This document shows positions 45,790 through 57,438 of a DNA stretch of 64,000 bases, one piece after another. Both the position numbers and the translations under genes were made by a program. How positions within the stretch are numbered: the stretch's first letter is position 1; every line of letters begins with the position of its first letter. The notes under the pieces were generated by a model. That model was not told the DNA's origin, did no database searches, and worked only from the letters and a program-made list of their open reading frames with translations. The DNA is from Gnetum montanum (taxonomy: Eukaryota > Streptophyta > Gnetopsida > Gnetales > Gnetaceae): assembly GCA_015680685.1 (NCBI GenBank), contig MNCI01022655.1:496217-560216 (forward strand), in the 5' to 3' direction.

Positions 45790-46410
45790 TTCATATAGAA
45801 TGTTAAGAACTACTACATTGGTTTAGTTACCAATGGCAACAAATCAACTTCTAATAAATATATTACATATGGATCTTGAGTTTTGACCTTGAAGTTATGC
45901 TAAAATAACTATTTTTGAAGTTTTTCAATACTATAGCTTATACAATTATTTGAAAAAGATAATTTCAAATTATTATGATTGCTACATTTATTCTTCTTTG
46001 TATATAAAACTATATAGCCATGTGTAACTCACTATAATATACAATGCTTTTACTTATATTTTTGAGAAAATTCTACTCCCAAATACTTGCATTTCTTCTT
46101 AATTTCAACTTTTTTATTATTTACATGGAAAGTCTAATTTCTATTAGTTTCACAAATAAGCAATTTTATTTTGTCAACATCAAAAATAATTTTCACACAT
46201 GCACAAAATTTTTCTAGTTGATACAACATTAATTTTAATTCTATTTATAGAATTTCAATTAGCATTACATCATACAGAAAAGTTAAAACTTGTATTCATA
46301 ACTATCCACTTTAATGGTATAATTTGTAGGTACCTCTTTGATTCATTATTTCAATCCATAAGAAAAATGCCAAAGAAAGTTGGTGAAAGAGAAAAATCTT
46401 GTTTTACTTT
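45790..46410 (-). pseudogene. Non-LTR retrotransposon (LINE) reverse transcriptase remnant
   Basis: Minus-strand translations, with frame changes, give successive LINE RT motifs in the right order. VKQDFSLSPTFFGIFLMD (46407-46354) is the counterpart of the QGCPLSP motif. LYDVMLI near 46290 stands where YADD-VLI is expected, with the A-D pair apparently lost. CVKIIFDVDKIKLLIC and KCKYLGVEFSQKY (46200-46055) are the N-x-x-K-T and YLG motifs. IEKLQK followed by PYVIYLLEVDLLPL (about 45925-45830) fits the post-RT segment of some LINEs. No endonuclease or poly(A) tail was found. Confidence 0.7.
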
Positions 46411-46649
46411 TATATTATTGTAAAATAATAACATTATGTATTTTTTAATAAGTAAAGAAGAATTAAGTTCAAGTTTGATAAGTTTTCTCCATAATTGTTC
46501 TTGTTACAACCCTTCTATAGGGCGTGGGTATCATATTATGATTATGGTTTGTGTGGTATTGATGGATTATCATGACAAGTTAGTTATCTATGATGTCAAT
46601 TAATATGTTATGATATACAATCTAATTAGAAATTTATATAACTTAGAAT
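46411..46649. other. AT-rich spacer
   Basis: It may include the upstream part of the LINE, which is unreadable. Confidence 0.35.
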
Positions 46650-46722
46650 TATCAATCAAAATCGAACTAATGACCTCAAACTTCCAAATCAAACAACTTA
46701 CCACTAGGCTTACCACCTCATG
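46650..46722 (-). repeat. tRNA-derived SINE-like head
   Basis: On the minus strand TAAGCCTAGTGG (46712-46701) resembles a Pol III A box and TAGTTCGATTT (46669-46658) a B box. They are about 32 bp apart, a tRNA-like spacing. The B box is one or two bases from the consensus GGTTCGANNCC. It is too degenerate for a tRNA gene. No duplicate copy, tail or target-site duplication was identified. Confidence 0.45.
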
Positions 46723-48112
46723 TTGTTTTGTATTTATCCTTTATGTGTGAGTTTGGTAGTTATGTATTTGAATTGTAGAGTTATGTTGTATGATGCATGG
46801 ATGTGATTTTTGCATGTGGATGTGTAGTGTATTATGTTTGGATCTTCTATGTTTAAACAGATTTTGATTTAGAGTCTTAGTGTGTTTGTTATGTATCTTT
46901 GAATGTTTAGGATATGAGTTGAAAGGAGACAGGGAAAAATCAACTTATGAAAATATTCTAAATCACAAAAAACTAAAATCAATTTTAAACATCATGTGAG
47001 AAAAAGTAAAGGTGGTGGCATAAAAGTAAAAGTAAACATACATAAAAAGTGTGTGTGTGTGTGTGTATAACATCTATAAAAGTTATAAGTATCATATTTT
47101 CTTGCTTTTGGATTTCATTTATTTCTTTTGCCATTTTTCTATGCATAATTTTTTTTTTCAATATTGTTATGAATAGGAACTAATTTTAGTCTTGCCTCTT
47201 CCATTTTCTTTTATTTCAAAGCCTTTCTTATTTTTCTTTGCTTTGAACTTGGATTTGGGTCTATTTTAGTTGTGTATACATGGGTATAAGAGTTCTTTAA
47301 AGTAAAAAAAAAATCCTTGATATATTTCTAATATTTTATGTTTGTTTAAGACTTTAAGCTTAGGAAAATTTAATTAGTGAATTGTCTTTACCTTTCATCT
47401 ATATTTTTGCACTAGTTTAGTGTATGTGATCATGTTGTGTAGGCATGTAGGATGAATAAATTAAATATTGATTTTAGAATTATAATTTTTTGAATTTCCA
47501 AATTTGTAGTTATATTTTGCAAATTACACATGATTAGATAGGTGAAAATTTGAATAATTAGAGATGTCTATAAAATTAGTTGTGATGATGAGATGATTAG
47601 CACAACTTTGACATTATATATCATGAGAATGTTTTCTATTTTTTATGTTCTTGTCGAGCTTGATTACATCTTATAATAACTAAATAATATTGTTTTGTTA
47701 TGTTAGTAATAAATTTTAAATACACATAACTTTATCTCTTGAAGCCTAATTGAGGAAGAAATGATGTTGATGGGATTGTATTTTTACTTACTTTCTAATT
47801 ATGGAATATATTTTATCTTTTGGCTTCTATGTTTTTGGAGGCTATGGTAGTTGTTATTTTTATGAAATTATATTTATTTCATTATGTATAATGTTGGCAA
47901 GAAATTTTGTTAGGCTATGTTGTAGTATTTTTTTTTATGAAGTATGTGTGTGACTCTTAGACTTAGATATATAGTCATGTTATATGTTGATCTTGAATGT
48001 GTTGTGATTGTGACATGTGATGGCATAAGATAGCTGAAATTGGTTTATGTCTTTGCAACAATGTTGTAGTAGGCGGTGCTATCATAAGGGAATGGATTAA
48101 TTGGTGAGGAGG
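46723..48112. other. AT-rich DNA, no gene seen
   Basis: It contains a short (GT)n at 47049-47064. Nothing else is recognised. Confidence 0.4.
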
Positions 48113-48240
48113 CACCCTAGAGGTAGTTATGAATTAACCTCCACTACGATGCATCAATGAGGTTTCTTTCTTAAGCCCCATCCTAGGAATAGGAAAATGT
48201 AGGTGTATTCATCCCTACAACTTGTACATGGTATAGGTAT
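48113..48240 (+). repeat. 128-bp repeat, copy 2
   Basis: It is in the same orientation as 36738-36865 with about 96% identity and no gaps. The flanks are unrelated. Confidence 0.9.
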
Positions 48241-50250
48241 CAAAATCCCTCTAGCTAGTCCTCTATAAGTTTGGTGGTTGTAGGTCATAGACTGATGAAT
48301 CCTAACAATACTTAGGTAAATAAAAGACTAACAAAATATAAGTAGTGTGGATATGATAGTGGCCACATGGGTTATGTATATATCTGGTATTGCCTATGTA
48401 TATAACTAGTAGTAAATGTGTTTTGTGATTTTTATATTAGCATGTTAACTTGTTTGATGTTTGACTATATGGTATGAAAAGGAATACGTAGGTATGAATG
48501 CAAAAATGCATGGTTATCTAGTAAGAAAGTGGTGCTATGGGAATATGATTAACTATGTGCAATAGTGGTTATATCTATGACTATGTATTGGTTAAGTGTT
48601 TGTTTTAGCTTGGTGTGATACACTATTCCCAGATGTAGTGGTAAACATCAAATATTTGTTACATTCAAAATTATGCATAAAGTAAATGATAGTGAAAATG
48701 CAAAATGAAAAGAGATTTTAATGCTTAATTGATGTGGAATAATGTAATGTGGTCATGTTCTAAGGATGCTTTAGGATTATCTTCCATTAAAATCTATCTC
48801 TTAGAGATAATCCATCACTACCATCATTGCCTGCAATTGACTAAAAGGGATGACTAGTCACCTTTAAATCCTATGTTCTATGCTAATACAACCTCTAATG
48901 CCTAGGTATAAATACGTTAAGTCAAACCCCCAAAGATAATCTTGAGAGACATGCCCATTATTGCAAAGTTTTCTTTGGAGTCTTAATTACAACTTATTAT
49001 TTTTGGTCTTATTACAATAATCACAACATTTTGTATGAAGAGGCATAATCTTTGTTATGCAGTAGAATCATTCACAAATAAGAAGGTGACAATCTAAAAT
49101 TATTAGTTTTTTTTCTTTCTCAAATGAGCTTATGTTAGTGATCTTTCTCTAGCTTAGATGCTTCCTTCAAGCTTTAATGCTTCAATACTTTAATTTCTTC
49201 TTTTAAATTGAGGTTGAATAACATAATGTTCTCTTGCTTATCCTAGGAAATTAATGAAAGTAGTTGTAAATCCATCATAATGGATATATGATTCAATGAC
49301 CTTGTTTGAGATGATAGGACTTCATCTTGCTTCTCAATTTGTTTCCTTAGAAATGAACTCCAATAGCTTGGTAAGTTTGAAGAATCATGCATTGTACCAA
49401 ATATAATCTAGGATCTTGATGAAGAATGATGTTGATCCATATTCATTAGTCATGACATTGTAATTTGTGAATTATGATTCTTAATGAATACTATTCATCA
49501 ACATCATCTATTCTTGAACTTTGGGATTTGACTTTTATATTATAGATTCCAAGTAGATGGAATATGCACTAGCTAATGGAATTTCATGATAAATTGATGG
49601 AACATCCTCTTCAAATCAAGTTATAATTGGTATGTCTTGAAAGAACTTCCACAAGAATCTTTTTGTTTGAAAATATCTTCATATCCTAACCTTTTTAAAT
49701 TAGGTTAGACCTGGTATAAGAATTCCTATTGCAAGACTTCTTGTAAGCATAGAACATTATCATTCAAATCTTATAATTTTATAAGGATGCATGGGTATCG
49801 ATATGCATGATAATCCAAGGCCATGGTGGACATAATAGATGTTTTAAACTAGATAGGGACCTTGCAATCATGTTGTATGTTGCAACTTTCATTCTCATTT
49901 TTGGATTCTCTCTTGGATCATTTCTCCTCATGGATATCATATGCCTTATTGAGAAATGATTATGATTCTTCATGATGTTCTAATGCATGTTGTGGTTGTA
50001 GGCTAAATTAATATACATATTATTGATCATTCTAGTTCACCAACTAATTCTCCAACTAACTAATCAATTCATTGGATTGGTAACAATTAAGTACATTACC
50101 TAGACTCTTAATGACCTTTCTACCTCCCTTAAGGAAATGACTATATTAGTGTAATTAATAATACAATAGGGGTTAGCATCTTAGGATTCTCTATTTTCAT
50201 AAGCTAAAAATATAATATTAAGGTCAAAAATGTCCTAAGATGTTAGATTT
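48241..50250. other. AT-rich DNA, no gene seen
   Basis: Short frames only, with no recognisable domain or repeat, up to the left edge of element A. Confidence 0.4.
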
Positions 50251-51247
50251 TGATGAGTGGCGAGGTATCCCTACACTCAACCATATGAAACGAGCATATC
50301 ACATGCGATCTGGTAGAACTTCGCACACTAAGTGCCTACATGCCCCATGGAACACTTGGGGTTAATCATTTGTTGTCTTCCCAAACTTACTTGTGGTTGT
50401 CATGATGTATGGTTAAGTAAGTCTGAGGTATATGATTTTTATAGTCTTTTATGTTTTATCTCCTATGCTATTGAGGTGAAGGGTTGAAGAAACTAACTAA
50501 CTCTAACTAATGAACTAAGTCTAAATTACCTAGCATCAGCATCCGTTCCCACTTACCGTACACACCCTAAACCGATGCAACCATGGCTACCAAATGCTAA
50601 TCATTGCTGGGATCACCATGCATAACGCATGTGCTTGAAGTGGTCATACTGAGGCACTTATCTAGGAGGAAAGGGTTGAGAAAGCTAATCTAGCCTAAGT
50701 GCGATAAGTAGCCGATTCCTTGACTAACCGTACACATCCTTATGCATGACTACCACTGGGATTACCAAGTGTAGATCCTAGATATGCCACTAGGTTACCA
50801 AGTAGTCACACTAGATGCTCGTAATCAAGTCATACTCATACCGCATTGCGATGAGCAGCTGATTCCTTAACTATCCGTACATATCCTTAGATGCTTGTAA
50901 TCAAGTTGTACTCATTCCAAATTACTAAGAGAAAGAAACAAATAATAATAAATAAAATATTATTCCATGCACTACAAGGTTTATCTAGGAAGTTCATCTT
51001 TATTGCTATACACAACTTGTGTTCAGGTACAATGTTGCTCGAATAAAGATTCGTTCACTTTAGGACTCCTATTGCAGGCACATGGAAAATATTTTATCTC
51101 TAGAGTGATCAATCTACCAGAGTTTCCCTACTTCTAGACCAGGATGAGGATACAAGGGAGAGCTGCCTTTTATTTATAGACTTGGCGGCAGATCGTGATA
51201 TCGTGTACGTGATATCATAGGGGACGATGCGATATCGCATCTCATCA
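50251..51247 (-). repeat. Element A, 3' LTR (997 bp)
   Basis: It runs from tgatgagtggcgaggtat to ctcatca, in minus-strand element sense TGATGAG...CTCATCA. It is longer than the LTR of B (776 bp) mainly because of an internal partial duplication: the block 'gcgat(a/g)ag(t/c)agc(c/t)gattcc' occurs at 50701 and 50848. Confidence 0.88.
51171..51178 (-). promoter_or_regulatory. LTR TATA box (TATAAATA), element A
   Basis: It is 69 bp from the LTR terminus; three GATATC boxes (51197, 51211, 51231) fill that interval. Confidence 0.7.
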
Positions 51248-51257
51248 TACCCCCATG
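51248..51257 (-). other. Polypurine tract, element A
   Basis: The plus strand tacccccatg gives CATGGGGGTA on the minus strand, abutting the 3' LTR. It is identical in element B at 58215-58224. Confidence 0.75.
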
Positions 51258-53380
51258 ATTGAATGAAAACTCATCCTCAAGTTCCTTACAATAATATCAG
51301 GAAGGTATGGGATTATTGAGGGGAATGAATCTAATGGGATGACATGTGAACGGATCATCATTACAAGACTTGACAAAACTAGTATTCATGACAACAAGGG
51401 TGAACACCTTATTACAATAACATCAGGCCTTAGTTGGCAGCTGAGAAAGAGAGAGAGAGAAAGAAGTGTTATTGCTTCCAACACCAAGATTGCACCTTTC
51501 ATTGTCCATTAGTAAGCGTGCCATTGATCTTGCTCCTTGCATAGCTGGTTCCAGTGCTACTCCATTCCATGTGTTCCTTCCAAATCCAATTCGTTGTTGC
51601 ATGATTGCCATCTGCACACACAACGTAATCTTATATTAGCAAGGGTAAATGAATTTCAATGTAGTTAATACCTTGCTTCGGTGTAAGTTCATTGGCTAGG
51701 TTGTGGTATGGCTAATATGGATCGGGAGATATTGATGACTATCAAAGGTGTAGGGGTTAGGAAGAAAATAAAAAAATTCAGGGCTAGGAGAAAATCAAAA
51801 AAATCGGGCCATGTACCCCCATGACTAATTGCGAACCTCTGTTAGCATTAGAATGGAGAAACAAAAGGAGTAAGAAAGATAGAGTAAAAGGGACAACTAT
51901 GGGATCAATGAAATAGATGTCAAGATGAAAATGAACAAAATAAAATTAATTGCAAAATGTTAAGGAAAAGAATTTAACTAATGCCCCAAATAGGAATGTC
52001 AGTGGGTCCTTCCCAAAGCAGTCTCATGCCCTTAATGCCCTGACAAACCCACATTCAAAGAGTCCGTAGGCTCTAGGAATGTCCTTTGGAACAAGAGTTA
52101 GAGACTTAACCGTAAGAATTTACCAAAAAGAAAACAATGCATCAACCAAATATACACTAATGATACAACTAGCAATGAGGTGAATAATGGAGAGAAGGAT
52201 GGAGAGAAGAGAATGGAATGGAATCCCAAGAACAAGGTGGTGTATAGCCCCTTGTGTGGTTCATGATTAATGTGACTTGGAAAATCTCATTCCAAATCCA
52301 GCCTCAAACCAACCACATCTAGTGACTTCACATCAATGCATTCGGCCAAACCATCCTCTTGAAGTAACAAGAATGCACCTCCAAAGAGTCACCACCATTT
52401 TGACGAAACAAAGGAGAGAATGGGAGGCGAGAAGGGCCTTAGTTAGAGGGAACAATTTTGGTTCCATAACCAGTGCTTGTAGCCCAAGTTTATTTCGTCT
52501 AAGGGGTGTGCTTTGAATTCTCACTTAGTTTTTTTTTTGGGTTTTGTGTTTTTATGCATGAGAACCACACCATGCAAATACTTTTTATTTTTATTGTCTC
52601 AGCTTCCGATAATTGGGGTAACATGGAAATGGTGAGAAAACTCAAAAAGAAAACATCCAAGAACCCAAGAGGATAGCCAACACAAAAGCATCAAGTTCCC
52701 TTGAAGTCACACTTGTTTCAATCCTTGAGTCCTTTCTTAGTTTTGAAAAATGCCCAGTCACTGATTTGTTAAAGTTCTTATTAGAAGGGGACTATAGATT
52801 TCCAAGCTGAGAGAGACCATAGAACTTGGTATATCAAAAGAAACATACCTTAGTATCAACATTTTGACTTAAAGGTAAAAACCAAACATTAGCAATCAAT
52901 ATGAAAATAGTTCATACCATCATTTCAAAAGCTTATTGGGTGACAAACTTATAGGCTGGATACACACACACACACACACACAAAATGGAAAAGTATAACG
53001 ATGTTGTAAGACAAAAACAAGAAAAGTTAAAGAAAATTGTAAAACAAAAAACAAGAAAAGTTAAAGAAAGTTGTAAAACAAAAACATGTAAAACAAAAAT
53101 TGAAAAAGAACTGAGGACCCTATATGATTAGCATAGGTGGCCATCTCCCCCATGATTGAGTGGAAAGGGAGAGATCTAAAATAATGAGTGCCTATTTGAA
53201 TTTCTAAGAAGTTTCCAATCTCTCTCAATTGATGATCTTAGATTAAGGGGTTGAAGTTGGCGATGCTCATATTCCAATGTATCTATGCCTTCGTTGTTGG
53301 CATGATTTGTCTCCTCAATTCATTCCATGGATATTTGTTTGCTCTTTTGAGTAGTTGTCAACCACGAGGTGTCTACTACT
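51258..53380 (-). repeat. Non-coding 3' block of element A, in place of pol
   Basis: It is collinear with 58225-60430 of element B over its whole length. Shared blocks include 'gaatggaatggaatcccaag' and 'cgataattggggtaac'-like sequence, and a (CA)n at 52962-52981. No RT, RNase H or integrase motif is readable in any frame. In element sense it lies between protease and the polypurine tract. Confidence 0.75.
52962..52981. repeat. (CA)n microsatellite in element A
   Basis: Ten AC units, followed by a few copies of 'gtaaaacaaaaa' up to about 53100. Confidence 0.95.
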
Positions 53381-54085
53381 TGTTGTGTGGTTGCTACATA
53401 CAGACATTTTTATTTCAAAATTTCAAGGGCACACCTGTTACATGGAGGAGATGAGCATCCCTCCATGTCATCACTTGATGAATCACTATATGTGATGCAT
53501 GAAACTTTTCTCTTCTCTATCTTTCCATAAATATTTATCTTAGAGATTTCCAAGGAAAGATCGTAGATCTTAAGGCATGCATCTACTGTACTAAGCAATG
53601 TCCTTCCCATTATAATTGGAAAGTTCCCTTCGTTGTTGTTGACTTAAATCACCTGAAAATTAATTGGCTAAGACCAACCACACACAGTGGTAATGATGTC
53701 CTCCAGCAATCCCAAGGGAATGGTGATGGACTGGTCTAGCAGCTCTAGTTGAATGTTTCTCTTCTTAAGTTGGGGCAGGTTCCAGGTGTGATACATCTCT
53801 TGTAAAATTAAGTTGACTCTGGAACCTAAGTCAAGAAGAGCCCTATGTGGTTCATTTTCGACAACTTGAAGGTAGATTAAGGGACTTCCAGGATTAGTTA
53901 GTTTCCTGGGAAGGTGGCCTACCTTGATCCATTTGATTATGGTATGCGTTAACATAACCGTATGCGTTAGGCTCTGATGTTGAACTGAAGGGTGCTCCGA
54001 AGTGTTAGATGGTGGAGGAGTGTACCTAGACTCAACCACTTGTTGTTGCTAGAGTTTGTATGGGCTTTTGGTTTTGAAGAAAGGT
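53381..54085 (-). pseudogene. Aspartic protease of element A, mostly open
   Basis: The open frame 54039-53668 contains HLPRKLTNPGSPLIYLQVVE, then the active site HRALLDLGSRVNLILQEM, then the body IPLGLLEDIITTVCGWS. After one damaged stretch the frame 53610-53410 continues with MGRTLLSTVDACLKIYDLSLE and an acidic SDSSSDDME tail. The motif DLG replaces DTG, as is usual in Athila elements, and the MGR counterpart of ILGR is present. Few lesions separate this from an open gene. It follows gag on the same strand and is followed by no RT. Confidence 0.8.
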
Positions 54086-56172
54086 CTTCTCTTTTTACAG
54101 TTGTCAGAACCAGCAGCAGGTTGAATATTTACAGCTCTCATAGTGTGACATTGCTATAGTTGAGGAGGAAGTTTCCCTTGCATTGTTGAAGTAGGAGTTG
54201 TTATAGGAACTACTTGTGGAAGAGGTGCAGATGGATTTGGAGGATGGTGTGGGTATGGAATGTCTCCTAAAGGAGAAGAAGTCCTTCTGAAGTACTCCCA
54301 AACTTTGTAGTGATGGTGGGGAGTTGTGTGACTCATAGAGTCACTTCAAGAAATCGGTTGCTACACATAATATCCATAAGGGTTAGGCTATTGGTAAGGG
54401 TATTGATGTTTCAGCGATGGCATCCCCCACGACTATGGGTATTGCCACTACTGATGCTGTCCGATGGGTTGTGGTGGAGTTCCACTGGGATAGTATGTTA
54501 GTGGTTGGTGGAACTGCCTTGGGTTACCTTGGGGATAAGGTAACCTACGGGGTGTTTTCTGTTGATTAAGTCTTGTATTAAGTGCATACATCCCAGACTC
54601 CTATAGATGTGAGATGATTGGGCAACATCCCTTGGGATGGTCATAGTGGCAGATCTCACATCCACTATCATCTTCTGTGTCTGAATCCACAACCTCATCA
54701 GGGATAGTAATTTTCCCCTTACCCTTGTTATGTGCATGGCCTAAATCTCTCCGCTTTGTCTTACCTTTTTCACTACTTTGTTCTACCTTAGACTCTTGTA
54801 CAATTTTTAAGATAGTTTCAATTTTAGAGTCTAATGAACTCCATATGTCATCTACCTTAGCTACTATTTCTGTTGTTAACTTTTGAATCGACAAGGTTTT
54901 CCTATTCACCAACTCTTCGATTGGTGACTCATCCTCTCCATCGCAAAATTTCACTCCCTTCTTTTGAAGAGAGGGATCACGATTGTATTCTTCTGCACTT
55001 TCCCTTTTACGTAGCTCACCTTCTTCTTTTGCTACTTGTTCCAACAAGCTATGTACTTCATGGGCTCTAAGTTGTGAGAGTCTCCCTTGGGCATAAGTCC
55101 CAAGGGTTCTTCTAGGTTCATGCCTTAGCCCATCCACGATGTGAAAAAGTTGATTCTGCTAAGCGTATCCATGGCCTCGGCAACGATGTAACAATGTGTA
55201 GTAGCGGGTCATGAAAGCATCCAAGGGTTCATATATACCTTGTTTCTAGCCTTGGATCTGCTTACGTAAATTAAACACTCAGGAGTACATTTGATACTTA
55301 TCATTAAAGAGTTCTAGCATCGTACTCCACCTCCTGATGGTTTCCAATTCTAAGGACCGATACCAACTCTCTACTTCTTTGGTGAGTATTCTTGGAAACA
55401 ACTTAAGTTTTTGCCACATTCTCTATGTTTTGCAAGGCCAGGCATCGTGGAATGCCTGTAAATGATGTTGCGGATCAGCATTGTATCCCCCATCAAATCA
55501 TGGGATGTTGTTCATGTCTAAGCATTTGATTTGACTATCTTTTAAATGCCTTGTGGGAATTCTTACAGCCTCCGTTATGTCAAGCATACTTTGGGTTGCA
55601 AGTAAGGGTTCATCATGATCATCTCTTTCATGATGACTATGATGTCTTCATTGTTCCTTACTTTCCCTTTGTTCATGCCCTTGTCCTCTCTCTCAACTCT
55701 CTCATTGAGGTCTTTCATTTTTCTTACCTTTATCCTCTCTGTTATGCTCATGATGGTTGCACCCACATGTGGAAGGAGAGGGTGAGTAATGAGATGAAGG
55801 AGAAGATGAAGGAGAACCATCGCCATGACGATTCTTCCTACCTTCTCTTCAGCTGCTACGGCCCTCATCATGGTGACGATCTAAATGCCCCTCCTTAGCA
55901 TGATTTGTTGTTCCCTCTAACAAAAATTGGTGTTCACGGGCATCAAAACTAGGGTTATGTATCGTTGATCGTAGGTTCTGATACCCAGCCTCCTCACCAT
56001 TGTTAGGAGGGGGAACATCTCTTGATAGAGAACTCATTGTAAGGGGTTCCTCATCTCTAGTTTCACTAAGGACGTGTGGGACCTCTTTGCCCTTTAACAG
56101 TGTTTTTGACTGCCGACTGTTCTTTGTATTATCCTTAGATGATGTGCTCTTATGAGAAGAAGAAGAAGACAT
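54086..56172 (-). pseudogene. Gag of element A
   Basis: The start at 56172 (MSSSSSHKSTSS) lies about 145 bp after the PBS. The gag core is readable with stops near 55300-55420 (ESWYRSLELETIRRWS). The best part is the open frame 55137-54601: GLRHEPRRTLGTYAQGRLSQ, a Glu/Lys-rich helical stretch, a basic linker (KGKTKRRDLGHAHNKGKGK) and the knuckle CEICHYDHPKGCCP. The knuckle spacing is C-x2-C-x3-H-x3-C-C, slightly unlike the usual CCHC. Compared with element B, gag A lacks a segment of about 300 bp after the N-terminus (the equivalent of about 63190-63490). Confidence 0.78.
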
Positions 56173-56299
56173 GATGTCTTATTCAGTGTGCTAATTACCA
56201 TTATATAATTTTTATTTAATTAATTAACCTGAAGGTTCGTTTAGGCTCCCAAAGATGTGAGTGATATCCTTTATTTTCTATTTAGTGCACAAACACTTA

Positions 56300-56319
56300 G
56301 TCCTTGACAACGGAGCCAA
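56300..56319 (-). other. Primer-binding site, Asp-tRNA type (element A)
   Basis: In minus-strand sense TTGGCTCCGTTGTCAAGGA directly abuts the 5' LTR. From memory, Athila/Tat elements use TGGCGCCGTTGCCGGGGA, matching Asp-tRNA; 14 of 18 positions agree. Confidence 0.75.
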
Positions 56320-56568
56320 TGATGAGTGGTAAGGTACCCCCACACTCAACCATACGAAACGAGCATAGCATGTGTGATCCAGTTGAACTCCACAGACTAA
56401 GTGCCTACATGCCCCATGGAACACTTGGTGTTAATCATTCATTGTCTTTCCAGACTTACTTGTGGTTGTCACGGTGTATGGTTAAGTAAGTCCGAGGTAT
56501 ATGATTTTTATAGTCTTTTATGTTTTATCTCCTATGCTATTGAGGTGAAGGGTTGAAGAAACTAACTC
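56320..56568 (-). repeat. Element A, 5' LTR, truncated
   Basis: It begins tgatgagtggtaaggtac at the PBS and matches 50251-50500 closely. It then stops at 'gaagaaactaact' and is replaced by copia sequence. Only about a quarter of the LTR is left, and the TATA part is lost. Confidence 0.85.
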
Positions 56569-57438
56569 TTCTTTTTTAAATATAATTATTTAAAATGCAA
56601 CATCCTCAACAAATAATACTAATGTATTTATCTTCATTTTTTCAACAAACTCCCCCTTGAAGATAAATCCAACCAACCTTCAAGAGCTATGCACTTTTGA
56701 TTAAGCTTCAGCTATCCCAAGTTTTTTCCTACAGAAAATGTGTTTTTCAAATATCAATGGTTTTGTTAAAGAATAGGCAATATTAAGCTTTGTATGGACC
56801 TTCTGAACATGCACCAAGCTATCCTCTATGATTTCTCTTATGAAGTGGAATCGAATATCTATATGTTTCATCCTGGCAAGAAAGGTAGAATTCTTTCCAA
56901 AATGGATTGCACTCAAATTATCACAAAACATAGCATACCTTTGTTGTTTTAATCCAAGAGATTGCAAGAATCTCTTCATTCATAACATCTCCTTGCATGC
57001 TTTTGTGAGGGATACATATTTTTATTCAGTTGTAGATAAAGTTACTAGTGGTTGTAGACATGACAACCAACTCACTACTGAACCACCAAAAATAAATGTG
57101 TACCTTGTAGTGGAACGTCTTGTATCATGATCAATAGCATAGTTTGCATCTAAAAAACCTTCAATGTGCATATTAGCATCTCCAAAACATAAGCAATTTA
57201 TTTTTTTTTCCTTTAAATATTTTAGAATCCATTTAATAGCCAGCCAGTGATTCCACCCATAGTTGGTCATAAATCTACTAACTAATCCAACGACATAAGC
57301 AATATCAAGATGTGTACAAACCATGGCATACATCAATGACCCAATAGTAGAATTATATGGGATTTTTTTCACCTTTTCAAAGTCCTCTTTTGACTTTGTA
57401 TAGTCCTCATTTGATAAATTAAATTATGCTAAAAGAGG
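56569..57438 (-). pseudogene. Ty1/copia RNase H and 3' end fragment
   Basis: On the minus strand, the frame 57372-57022 gives NSTIGSLMYAMVCTHLDIAY, then FLDANYAIDHDTRRSTTRYT and VVSWLSCLQPLVTLSTTE. The frame 56979-56701 gives the end of pol (MKRFLQSLGLKQQRYAMFCD, NIAYSLTKPLIFEKH). This is the C-terminal RNase H of copia pol, with its first DAD-type motif reading DAN. Downstream, at about 56655-56665, the plus strand reads ctcccccttgaag, a polypurine tract, followed by the start of a copia LTR that is cut off at about 56569. It is bounded by LTRs of A and B, so it is a remnant trapped between them. Confidence 0.82.

Noticed and set aside
46650-46735. Functional tRNA gene
   Set aside because: The B box is imperfect and no credible acceptor stem or anticodon arm was found; a SINE-like remnant fits better.
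55575-55898. Plus-strand frame of 115 codons
   Set aside because: It is antisense to gag A, and the collinear gag region in B argues for the minus strand.
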